A stretch of DNA of 64,000 nt from JBBQYD01 sp942493075 (lineage in GTDB: Bacteria; Verrucomicrobiota; Verrucomicrobiia; Limisphaerales; UBA8199), in the NCBI GenBank assembly GCA_942493075.1, contig OW818681.1, positions 5,704,001 through 5,768,000 on the forward strand. The letters run 5' to 3'. Shown here one piece after another: positions 35,787 through 44,014 of the stretch. A program made the translations under genes and the position numbers. The stretch's first letter is position 1, and the number at the start of each line of letters is the position of its first letter. Below the pieces are notes generated by a model. The model worked only from the letters and a program-made list of their open reading frames with translations, was not told the DNA's origin and ran no database searches.

Positions 35787-37054
35787 AACTCTCCAGAAGA
35801 TTGATTTTGGCCGGAATGCTGGTTGCGAGCACCGCGCTGGCGCAACCCGAACAATGGCTCTCGTACCATACAGGCGCCGAAGGGCGGGGTTACCGTTCGG
35901 TGAAACTCACAACCAACGCGCCACCCGGCATCAAGCTGCCTGCGATGAGCGCGCCACCGTTTTTTGCCCACTGGACGACACCCATGGACACTGCAGGCGG
36001 ACGCTGGGCTTGTTTCGACCGCACACGCAAGTCCGGGCCGTATGACCGGATGTGGGTTGACTGCAACGGCAACGGACGGTTGGACGACGAAACTCAGGTC
36101 TCCGCGAAGCTGGATTCCTACAACTCTTACTTTCCGGCGGTCCCCGTTGTTTTCAAGGGTGAAGACGGGCCAGTTTCCTGCCACCTTATTTTCCGATTCT
36201 ACAAGTACGACAATAACCCCGCTCACTTGATGGTGTCTTCCGCCGGTTGGTATGAAGGCGAAGTGGATTTCGCCGGCGCTAAGAAGCGCGTCCAGCTCAT
36301 TGATGCCAATGTCAACGGTGCGTTCAACGACATGGCGGCAAGCGCGTACGATTGCGACCGCATCCAGGTGGATCGCGATAAAGTCAAAGAGCGTTTCCTG
36401 GGCCGGATGGTGGAAGTGGACGGGAAGTTCTTCAATATAGAGGTCGCGCGCGACGGCGCGTTTGTGAAAGTGCAAAAGGCGGAAAATCTCACGTTTGGCC
36501 CGGTGCGCGTGCCGGAGACGATTTCGGAATTCGCCGCGTTTGGAGAGAACGGACATTTCGTGCGCAAGCCGCTCAAGGGCGAATTCACCCTGCCGTCGGG
36601 CAGCTACCAGATCCATCGGTGGACAATCAACCGCAAGGATGAGAAGGGCTTGCCCTGGACAATGTCCGGCAACGATTTCCCGAAAGAATTCCGATTCATG
36701 GCCGCGGCGGACAAACCGGCGGTGTTGGAGATCGGCGAGCCAGCTTCTGCAGTGCTCAAGATAAATGAGAACACCAACCGTGTGATGTCCTTCAATCTGC
36801 AGTTCGTGGGCCGGCAAAAGGAATCCATCGAACTGCTGTGCGACGGTCGAAATCCGCGGGGGCCGAAGCTCATGCTGGCCAATGCAGCCGGGACGCTATG
36901 TTATACCAACACATTTGAGTTTGGCTGAGGGGGCACCTGCGCGCTCTCATGGCGGGAGCCCAAAAAAGTGCAGCGTCCGTTGACTGGCAGCGTCCAAATC
37001 TTCAGCCCCTTCCAGGTGCTGACAGAGCCGGTAAAGCTGGAGGCCAAGAAATAA
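35783..37054 (+). CDS. Selenoprotein 2: secreted protein, in-frame UGA read as Sec382
   Basis: Starting at ATG 35783 (overlapping the previous stop, ATGA), the product is 423 residues if the TGA at 36926-36928 is read as Sec and translation continues to TAA at 37052. A signal peptide (RLILAGMLVASTALA) is followed by a secreted domain with a calcium-loop-like DCNGNGRLDDE (about residues 93-103), and a second domain ending TNTFEFG-U-GGTC-xx-SWREP. The 41-residue tail after Sec keeps sense coding and ends normally. The same motif and SECIS hairpin occur in selenoproteins 1 and 3. It has no membrane helix after the signal, unlike selenoprotein 1. A caller that stops at TGA would give 381 residues. 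An upstream longer frame (from 35450) overlaps selenoprotein 1 out of frame and is not real. Confidence 0.9.
36943..36959 (+). promoter_or_regulatory. SECIS element of selenoprotein 2
   Basis: The stem GCTCTC/GGGAGC (one G-U pair) carries loop AUGGC, starting 21 nt after the UGA at 36926-36928. The loop sequence and spacing are identical to those of selenoproteins 1 and 3, while the stem bases differ, so the hairpin is conserved by pairing rather than by sequence. Confidence 0.88.
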
Positions 37055-37139
37055 CCCAACCGAATATGGAAGCAAACCGAGACTGCGCGAGCGGTCTCGT
37101 GTTTGCGATGCATTTCACCGCAACCAACCAAACCAATCA

Positions 37140-40100
37140 ATGAAACTGCCACGACTACTGTTCCTGGCTGCAGCCGTCTCCGCGCTCGCCTGCGGCAGCG
37201 CGCAGCTCCAGGCCCAAACGCCCCAGGCCGCCACCAACGGCACCACTTTTAGAGGCACCATCACCGGTGCGGACGGCAAACCGGTAGCCGGCGCCGCGGT
37301 GGAGTATTGGGAATACAGCGAGGCGCTGGAAGATCCCTTCCTGCCGGAGTCGTCCGCTGTAAAAAAACATGCCGTCACTTCCGGTGCCGATGGCAGGTTC
37401 TCATTCCCGGTTTCGTTCAGTGTGGGAACCATACTGGCGAAAAAAGCGGGGCTTGCCCCGGCCTGGAAACTTCTGAACCAGACCCCCGACTCCGCGCGCG
37501 AAACGGAAGGCAAACTGGAAATGATGGCACCCGGAATCCTGGAAGGCACGGTCGTGGATGAATCCAACAAACCTGTTGCGGGTGCGGAAGCTTTTGTCTT
37601 GATAGCCTTTGACGAGCAATCGCAAGGCGGAGCGGTGACTTGGAACGCCCTGTTGGGCAAACAGGCGCGCGATCTTTTCTCGGCGCGCACCGATTCCGCC
37701 GGACGTTTTCGCATTGAGAATTTCCCAACCAACGCAACGGCTATGCTCGCGGCCGAATCACCTGGAAAAATATCGCGCCTGCCGGAGGACGCAGCGCACA
37801 GTCTTGAATCGGCGGGGTACCGCGTCGGCCAGCCGGACATCAAACTGGTGCTCGAGCCCGCTGGCAGTATTGAGGGCCAGGTCATCGGAGGCGAGAACAA
37901 CCTTCCAATAGCTGCGGCCAAGCTCATGCTGATTCCGGATTCGCAGCAAGGCTTTATGCCTGGCAGAGCGCCGGAAAAATCCACCGCTAACGGCACATTC
38001 CGTTTCGACCGGGTGCTCGCCGGTTCCTACAGTATCCGGGCTTCTTTTGGAACCAATAACGATTCCGGCTGGGCGGCGGAAACGGTGCCGGTCACGGTGA
38101 CCACTGGGCAAACGACCCGCGGCGTGCAGATCAAGGCGGTTCGCGGTACGCTGCTGGAAGTGACGGTGCTCAATCAGACCAATCGCAAGCCACAGCCCGG
38201 GGTGAACGTGACCGCTATCCAGGACGAGTCCCCGTTTCAAGGCATCACAGACAGCAATGGCGTGGCGAGAGTGTATGCGCTGCCGGGGGACTACCAGGTT
38301 GCGGCATTTCTGCGTCCGCGTTCTTCAGGCCAGACTTCCGCCACGGTGGAGGCGGGCAAAACCAACCGCGTTGAAATTGAACTGGCCGAAACCGCCACAG
38401 GGCGGGTTGGTTCCGAGCCGGTGAAGAAAATTTCCGGGATCGTCCACCTGCCGGATGGAAAACCCGCAGTCGGAGCCTCTGTCCAGTTGATTAGCCCCGG
38501 TCTGCGAGGTAAAGATCGAAGGACCGACGCCAACGGCAAATTTGAACTGGAATGGAACCCGCACCAGTTCGGCGGACAAAGCGACATGACCGCGTGCGTT
38601 CTCGCCCGGGACCCGGAGCGCAACCTGGCTGTGGTACAGGATCTGGAGGAGGATGCCACTAATTTGGTTTTGCGGCTCGCACCGGGACTCACCCTGTCGG
38701 GCCGGGTGGAATCCAGCGGCAAGCCGCTCACTAACGCGACAGCGCAGTTGGTCTTCTGGACCGGTCGCAGCGGCATGTGGTTGCAGGGACTGGCGCGCAC
38801 CAACACGCCGGGAAAGTTTGAAATTCCCGCACTACCGCCCGGCCGAAAATATGGCGTCATCATCTCCGCTCCGGGGTACGGACAGAAGCAAAACCATGGG
38901 CTTGAGATCTCCGCCGAGCCCGGGCGGCAGGAGCTCGATACCGTGGAATTGAAACTCGCCAACCTCCAACTCGCTGGTCAGGTGCTGGACGCGGACGACA
39001 AGCCGGTTGCGCGCTGCTATGTGAATATCAGTGGCGATGACCAGCCCAGCGCCAACACGCGCACAGATCGCGAGGGGCGTTTCTCGTTTGCGCAGGTTTG
39101 CGAAGGAACCATCCGCATTTCCGCCAACAGCCAGCGAGCGTACGGCAACACCTCCGCTGAAGGCGGCGACACAAATGTCGTTATGCGTCTCGGCCAGACC
39201 ATGGGTTCTGGGTCCGACTCCAAACCGCACAAGCTAACGGGCGTCGTGATGGATGCCGAGGGCAAGCCGATTCAGGGTGTGCAGGTGGCAGTGTTCCCGA
39301 GTAGTGGTGCGCGCTGGGTCAAGACCGGCACCAACGGCGAGTACAGTCTCACCTGGTCACTCCAGCCATGGCAGATGCAAAACGGCGGTGCAACACTCGT
39401 CCTCCGGGATAAAGTGCGCAACCTTGCGGGCACCGAGGAACTATCGGAGGAGGCCACGAACCTGAACGTGAAGTTAAAACCCGCGCTGGCCTTTACCGGG
39501 CAGGTGAAGAATGCCGAAGGAGCGCCGATGACGAACGCACAGGTCGGTTTGTGGCTCAAAGCAGGCAATAGTTACGATCAGTTAAATGAGCAGTCCACTG
39601 TTCCCGTCAACGCGGAGGGTCGCTTTGAAATCCCGTGCCTCCCGCCGGACGCTCAATACCTGGTCTATGCGACCGCGAAGGGTTTCGGCAAGAGCCAGCA
39701 GCAGCTTGACCCCGAATACGACTCCAACCGTGTGGAACTCGCAACGTTCGTCCTCAAGCCCGCCGACTTCGTCATTGCCGGACAGGTGTTGAAGGATGAC
39801 GACAAGCCGGCTGCCGGTGTGAACGTCAATCTGAACGGGGACGGCCAGCCCGATGGCCATATGACCACCGACAGCAAAGGCCGGTTCCAATTCAAAGTCT
39901 GCAAAGGACAGATTCGTCTGTTTGCCTATTCTCAAAACGGCAACGGCAACGCCCAAGCCACGGTCGAAGCGGGCGACACCAACATCGTAATGGCCCTGGT
40001 CTCCAATTCTGGAAACATCCGCCAGGCACCCTCACGCGCTTCGCTGAAAGGCAGTCCCCTTCCCGACTTGGCCACAGTGAATCTCGCGAGCGACGCCGCA

Positions 40101-40448
40101 CCCGCCGGCCAACCGGTGCTGCTGTGCCTGTTCGACGCTGCCCAACGCCCGTCGCGGCACATCGTCAAGCAGTTGGAACAGCAGGTCATTGCGCTGGGGG
40201 TGCAGAATGTTTGCGTGCTCGGCATTCAGGCCATGATCATCAGTGATGAGATTTTCAACGAATGGAAAGGGGCCAGCTCGGTTTCATTCCCCGTCGGACG
40301 GGTGACAGAGAAATCCGACAAGTCAAAATGGGCCTCCACCGTTTCAGTTTTGCCGTGGTTCATCCTCACCGACGCCAGTCATCGTGTGATCGCAGAAGGT
40401 TTTGGGTTCAGTGAACTGGACGCGCAGGTCAAGAAACTGACAAAGTGA
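37140..40448 (+). CDS. Large secreted protein with repeated carboxypeptidase-regulatory-like domains and a Cys-less redoxin-like end
   Basis: This is a 1102-residue protein. A signal peptide (LLFLAAAVSALACGSAQLQA) is followed by about nine beta-sandwich repeats of the carboxypeptidase-regulatory (CarboxypepD_reg/CnaB-like) type, each with a DG-[KR]-P-[VA]-x-G-A-x-V motif, for example ITGADGKPVAGAAVEYW and VVMDAEGKPIQGVQVAVF. The last 140 residues (from SPLPDLATVNLASDAAPAGQ) look like an AhpC/TlpA redoxin: a LCLFDAAQRPSRHIVKQLEQ stretch where a CxxC would be expected, a core strand, and LPWFILTDASHRVIAEGF. The catalytic Cys is missing. It lies 85 bp after selenoprotein 2 on the same strand, so it may be in the same operon and serve the selenoproteins as a scaffold. 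That is inference. Confidence 0.82.
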   Translation: MKLPRLLFLAAAVSALACGSAQLQAQTPQAATNGTTFRGTITGADGKPVAGAAVEYWEYSEALEDPFLPESSAVKKHAVTSGADGRFSFPVSFSVGTILAKKAGLAPAWKLLNQTPDSARETEGKLEMMAPGILEGTVVDESNKPVAGAEAFVLIAFDEQSQGGAVTWNALLGKQARDLFSARTDSAGRFRIENFPTNATAMLAAESPGKISRLPEDAAHSLESAGYRVGQPDIKLVLEPAGSIEGQVIGGENNLPIAAAKLMLIPDSQQGFMPGRAPEKSTANGTFRFDRVLAGSYSIRASFGTNNDSGWAAETVPVTVTTGQTTRGVQIKAVRGTLLEVTVLNQTNRKPQPGVNVTAIQDESPFQGITDSNGVARVYALPGDYQVAAFLRPRSSGQTSATVEAGKTNRVEIELAETATGRVGSEPVKKISGIVHLPDGKPAVGASVQLISPGLRGKDRRTDANGKFELEWNPHQFGGQSDMTACVLARDPERNLAVVQDLEEDATNLVLRLAPGLTLSGRVESSGKPLTNATAQLVFWTGRSGMWLQGLARTNTPGKFEIPALPPGRKYGVIISAPGYGQKQNHGLEISAEPGRQELDTVELKLANLQLAGQVLDADDKPVARCYVNISGDDQPSANTRTDREGRFSFAQVCEGTIRISANSQRAYGNTSAEGGDTNVVMRLGQTMGSGSDSKPHKLTGVVMDAEGKPIQGVQVAVFPSSGARWVKTGTNGEYSLTWSLQPWQMQNGGATLVLRDKVRNLAGTEELSEEATNLNVKLKPALAFTGQVKNAEGAPMTNAQVGLWLKAGNSYDQLNEQSTVPVNAEGRFEIPCLPPDAQYLVYATAKGFGKSQQQLDPEYDSNRVELATFVLKPADFVIAGQVLKDDDKPAAGVNVNLNGDGQPDGHMTTDSKGRFQFKVCKGQIRLFAYSQNGNGNAQATVEAGDTNIVMALVSNSGNIRQAPSRASLKGSPLPDLATVNLASDAAPAGQPVLLCLFDAAQRPSRHIVKQLEQQVIALGVQNVCVLGIQAMIISDEIFNEWKGASSVSFPVGRVTEKSDKSKWASTVSVLPWFILTDASHRVIAEGFGFSELDAQVKKLTK

Positions 40449-40577
40449 TGGCAAACAGCGCGGTGGCGATGGATTTGGATTGAAGTTTGACTTCCGTTCT
40501 GTCCAAATGCCTGTGTGATTCAGCGAGTCGAAAACCTTGTTAGCCGGCTATCGGCCAACGACGCGGCGACTTGTCAT

Positions 40578-40674
40578 GGAGGTGTGGGGCGACCTGGTGG
40601 CGCTCCTGGTCTTCAAAACCAGTGTGGGGCTCAACAAAGTCCCAGGTGGGTTCGATTCCCATCCACCTCCGCCA
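40578..40674 (+). tRNA. selC: tRNA-Sec(UCA)
   Basis: This is a 97-nt selenocysteine tRNA with encoded CCA. The anticodon TCA is at 40613-40615 in the loop CTTCAAA, closed by CTGGT/ACCAG. Diagnostic features are the long acceptor arm (GGAGGTG.../...CACCTCC), a D-stem near GGGGCG/CGCTCC, a long extra arm (TGGGGCT/AGTCCCA) and a T-loop TTCGATT. The position-8 base is U opposite C, so the 13-pair acceptor-plus-T stack could be read as 8+5 with one mismatch or as 7+6. The discriminator is G, as in other Sec tRNAs. It sits 129 bp after the large repeat protein and before the small Sec-ending membrane protein. Confidence 0.95.
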
Positions 40675-40680
40675 CACTAG

Positions 40681-40713
40681 AAAGGCTAAAGGCTGAATGC
40701 TAAAGGCTAAAAG
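40681..40713 (+). repeat. Heptamer array GGCTAAA/GGCTGAA
   Basis: Near-perfect tandem heptamers (AAAGGCTAAAGGCTGAATGC...) start just after the tRNA-Sec gene. An inverted array (CAGCCTTTAGCCTTTAGCC...) lies at 40797-40832, so the pair can form an imperfect long hairpin. This is one of several such arrays in the window. Confidence 0.85.
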
Positions 40714-40796
40714 GCTTTTGTTGTGAATGACGAGCCGCAGGATTTGAAGGTAAGGACGAAAGCATTTGCGCTTCGAATCATCCATATGTATTCCAA

Positions 40797-40832
40797 GCTT
40801 CAGCCTTTAGCCTTTAGCCCTTAGCCTTTCTC
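40797..40832 (-). repeat. Heptamer array, inverted partner upstream of the Sec-ending membrane protein
   Basis: The minus strand reads GGCTAAA/GGCTGAA repeats. It ends 3 bp before the ATG at 40836, so the next gene has no Shine-Dalgarno sequence in its immediate leader. Confidence 0.85.
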
Positions 40833-40835
40833 CCC

Positions 40836-41207
40836 ATGCTCCGCATTCCCCAACCGCCGATGAATCCCGCCTTGCGCGCACGGGAAGGCCACGATTTCTG
40901 GCCTGGATTCATCGTCGCGCTAGGTGGCGTGATCGTGGCCGTTTACGGCGCGCGACATTTGACCAGCGTGGACACCGTGGACGGGGATACCGCAACGGAG
41001 ATCCAGTTGGTGAAGGCCTTTGCTTCCAGTGGCCTGCAGTATCCGGGTCAAGTAGCCCCACCTCCACCGCCGAATCTCGAGGGGGTAGCTGATCCTGGCG
41101 CGGCCTTGGAGCGGTGGGCGAAACAGCAGGCTGACTTCCAGCCGCCCGCGTGGAAGATCCGCGTGGATTTGGGCGCCCAGGCGGCCTGTCCAACCTGAAT
41201 AAAGTAG
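40836..41207 (+). CDS. Small membrane protein ending in C-P-T-U-I-K (candidate selenoprotein 4)
   Basis: This is a 123-residue protein if the TGA at 41196-41198 is read as Sec; the next in-frame stop is TAG at 41205. It has one N-terminal membrane helix (WPGFIVALGGVIVAVYGA, about residues 21-38), an acidic-polar segment with VDGDTATE, a Pro run, and RVDLGAQAACPTUIK at the end. Cys118-x-x-Sec121 is a redox-type CxxU motif. The evidence for Sec is the Cys two residues before UGA, a SECIS-like hairpin with the same AUGGC loop as the three neighbouring selenoproteins, and the position 160 bp after tRNA-Sec. Without readthrough it is a 120-residue protein ending ACPT. Function unknown; membrane-anchored electron donor or disulfide/selenosulfide shuttle is an inference. 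Confidence 0.75.
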
Positions 41208-41214
41208 ATTTCAA

Positions 41215-41231
41215 GGCCACATGGCGTGGCC
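41215..41231 (+). promoter_or_regulatory. SECIS element of the C-P-T-U protein
   Basis: The stem GGCCAC/GTGGCC (6 bp) carries loop AUGGC, beginning 23 nt after the UGA at 41196-41198. It has the same loop as the other three, two nucleotides further away. It lies past the final TAG, and its ATG could be mistaken for the start of the polyferredoxin gene. Confidence 0.72.
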
Positions 41232-41241
41232 GATCACTATC

Positions 41242-42150
41242 ATGGAGAGTCCCGTCCCCAATTGTCCCGCACGACCACCGGCAGCGCTCGGTCGAAAGCT
41301 GTCGCGCCTGCGTCCGTGGGTGCAGACTGGCTTTCTCGCCGTGTGGCTCGCGCCGCTAGGCCGATGGCTCCACGGAATTCCAGGCTGCGTGTTCCACTGC
41401 TACTCGTGTCCGCTGTCGTCGTTCGCCTGCCCGATCGGCGTCATGGCCAACTTCGCGGCGCTGCTGCCGGTAGTCGCCGAGGTGCCGTACCTGTTAATCG
41501 GAATTCTTCTGCTGGTTGGTGCGGTCAGCGGTTCCCTTGTTTGCGGCTGGGCGTGTCCGTTTGGATTTGTGCAGGATTTGCTTGGCAAAATTGTTCCAAA
41601 AAAGATCACGTTGCCCGGTTGGGTTGGTCACTTCCGCTACGTCGTGTTGGTGGGCCTGGTCCTGCTGCTGCCAATGATTCTCGGATTCAAAGGCATTCCC
41701 TTCGAGGAACAGGTAATATCCATCTGCCGACTCTGTCCGGCGGGTGCATTGGAAGCCGGCCTCCCCTACTCCGTTCAAGGCCTGATGACTGGCAACGGCT
41801 GGATGATGAGTGGTTTGAAAACCGGCATCCTGCTGGCGTTTATAGGCGCTGCGCTGTTCATTCACCGACCGTGGTGCCGCATGCTGTGTCCGCTCGGTGG
41901 ACTGCTCGCGCTCTTCAACCGGTTCAGCCTTTTTCATCTCAGGTTCAACGCAAAGGAATGCGTGGAATGCAACCTCTGCCGCAGCCGCTGCTCGATGGGT
42001 GTGAAAGTGGATCAAAACGTCAATGTCACCGGCTGCATCCGCTGTCTCGAGTGCAGCACCTGCGGCGCGCTGGAAGCAGCCTTCGCCCTGCCAAAAGATC
42101 GAACAGCAAGACAGGGTGAACAGAAAGCCGCCAGGGAAACGAAGAGCTGA
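41242..42150 (+). CDS. NapH/CcoG-like membrane polyferredoxin
   Basis: This 302-residue membrane iron-sulfur protein has four or five membrane helices. CPLSSFACPIG, CGWACPFGFVQDLLGK and CRMLCPLGGLLALFNR are the repeated CxxxCP motifs of NapH/NosR/CcoG-type proteins. CRLCPAGALEAGL and two C-terminal clusters, CVECNLCRSRCSMG and CIRCLECSTCGAL, can ligate [4Fe-4S]. Such proteins carry electrons from quinol or low-potential donors across the membrane. ATG 41242 (MESPVPNC) is chosen because an in-frame ATG at 41221 lies inside the SECIS hairpin of the preceding gene. The pair may form an electron-transfer unit with the Sec protein (inference). Confidence 0.82.
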   Translation: MESPVPNCPARPPAALGRKLSRLRPWVQTGFLAVWLAPLGRWLHGIPGCVFHCYSCPLSSFACPIGVMANFAALLPVVAEVPYLLIGILLLVGAVSGSLVCGWACPFGFVQDLLGKIVPKKITLPGWVGHFRYVVLVGLVLLLPMILGFKGIPFEEQVISICRLCPAGALEAGLPYSVQGLMTGNGWMMSGLKTGILLAFIGAALFIHRPWCRMLCPLGGLLALFNRFSLFHLRFNAKECVECNLCRSRCSMGVKVDQNVNVTGCIRCLECSTCGALEAAFALPKDRTARQGEQKAARETKS

Positions 42151-42328
42151 GGAAAGAAGGGTTACCCTGGTAGAACGGCATCGGCTGGGAGCCTGCTTTC
42201 ACGGCACCCCAGCCGACCGCAACTCTTTAGTTTCCCGTGCCGCCGTCCGTGCACGGTCCGGGGTCCATGTGCCGTCCGTGCTCACGAACCCCACGCCGCC
42301 CCTGCTTGGGCATTGGTCACCGTACGCG

Positions 42329-43918
42329 CTACTCACGATAAACGACAAGAGAGCGGCTGGCGCTGACCTTTCCGTAAAGCTCCATCGTATCGTACAGCAC
42401 CTGCACATTGAAGGTTTCTTCATTGCCGTTCAGCTTAAGATTCTTTGGTATTCGCCATGAATACCCACAAGTGCCGTCTCAGCCAAAGGGCATGACGCCC
42501 TCAGCCACTTTCTCGCCATTGGTCCGCGTGATGATCACGGTAGGATCGAGTGAGAGGTTTCGTTCGTGGCCCAAGGCTTTGCCCTCGGCATCTTTGGTCT
42601 GCTTCCGGGAAGTGTCTTCCAGCCCGCGGATCATGATATCAAGCTTCGGATCCACCAATACGGCCGCAACCAAGATTTCCTCGCCGGCTTTGACCCGCTG
42701 GCGGTTCGTGAGTGACGTAAACATCACCTCTGGTTCATTGGAGAAATCGAACGCGTACGGTCGTTCCTTGCGAATCTGAATCCCGTAAACGCTTGGCCGC
42801 CCTTCCCGGCCCTGGCGCTTGCCTTCCGAATGGTAGTTTTGTGAAAGCTGAATTCGAAGCTGGCCAAAACGCAGTGTGAGAAACTCCGGCAGGTAATCAC
42901 CAACAGGAACCTGGCAGCGAATTGCCTCGACCGGTTGGCCGGCTTTGATGTCGCCGCCCACCGCTACGCCCCAATCCCGGGCTTGAAGCGATCCGGTCAG
43001 ACTGAAGTCGGCATTGGTCAGCTTCCGCGTGCCCGATCCAACCTCAAAGGTTCCCAAGTCTCCCAAATACGGATGCACGGTCAGTTCATTGCCGTCCGGG
43101 GTGGAGGAAAATGTGAAAAAACGACCGTTCACTTTATGCATGGCCGACAACCGGTCGCCCCCCCACCAGTCAGACCGTGTTCTCTCACCCTGCAAGAGAA
43201 GTGCGGTGGATGGAAAATCGAATCTGGATATGACATAATCGTTGGCCAGTTGGGCATCGAGTCTTTCGCCAGCAACTTTGATTCTGCCTTCAAAAGAATG
43301 CGTACGCACGAAAAACATAAACCGGTAGGTATTCGTGGCATCACCGGTGAGCAGCAAACGCGGCATGATCTCAACCAGGCTGGTAGGGGTAGAGTTGGTG
43401 TTCAGGTTCAACCTCAAAAAATCAAAAACCGCCACCGCCTTGATCCCGGAAAAGTTGGGTTTGTAACCGTGATCAGGCGGAGTGCGCTGAACTTTCAGAG
43501 CCTGGTCATTGCGCAGATCAAGGTCTCGGTTGGAGTCAAAATAGAGTTGGTCGTAGCCATTGCCAGTTCCGCGGGATTCATCCAGCACAAAATGGTAAAG
43601 GTGGCCGGAGTTTGTGTCGTCTGAGTATGCGCCAAATCCCACCGCACCAAAAACCGGCACTTTGGAAACGAACGTCGGATAGCTCTTAACTTCCGAAAAC
43701 GGCTTGTCCTGGCACCGGCACATCTGCCCCCGGAGAAAGTTATCGTGGCCTTTCTCGAAAACTGAGACTTTGTGAAGTTTGAAAGTCGTGTTCTGACCGG
43801 TTTCATCCGAGCCCGAATTGCGGAAGGCCACGCCTGTGCCGATCAAACCACAAGCTAGCAGAGCAAGGATCAAGATCCATTTGCCCGCGGAAAGCCGCTG
43901 GTTGGGAGCGTGAGGCAT
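42329..43918 (-). CDS. Selenoprotein 3: secreted protein, in-frame UGA read as Sec480
   Basis: Read through TGA at 42479-42481, the frame runs to TAG at 42329, giving 529 residues. An N-terminal hydrophobic anchor or signal (WILILALLACGLIGTGVAF) is followed by beta-rich domains with a calcium-loop-like DSNRDLDLRNDQ (about residues 128-139), VPVGDYLPEFLTLRFG, and ADF/GEEILVAAVLVDP-type sandwich parts. The Sec region is EGVMPFG-U-DGTC-xx-SWRIP, followed by a 36-residue tail (NLKLNGNEETFNVQVLYD...). It matches selenoproteins 1 and 2 at FG-U-x-GTC-xx-SWR-x-P, and has the same AUGGC SECIS. A stop-at-TGA call would give 479 residues. It is divergent from the beta-propeller cytochrome gene. Confidence 0.9.
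42447..42465 (-). promoter_or_regulatory. SECIS element of selenoprotein 3
   Basis: A perfect 7 bp stem, GGTATTC/GAATACC, with loop AUGGC. On the minus strand the loop starts 21 nt after the UGA at 42481-42479, exactly as in selenoproteins 1 and 2. Confidence 0.88.
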
Positions 43919-44014
43919 TGATGTAAGGTGATAGGACTCGCGTGAAATGACAAGTTATTTCAGCTCAGGTTCTAGGTTGCTTGTCTTTACTGGTTGTATA
44001 GCATCCCTTTCATC

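Noticed and set aside
40446..40480. TGA of the large repeat protein followed by GGCGATGG, as a possible Sec codon
   Set aside because: No hairpin with paired flanks can be formed around it, and there is no conserved reading frame after the TGA.
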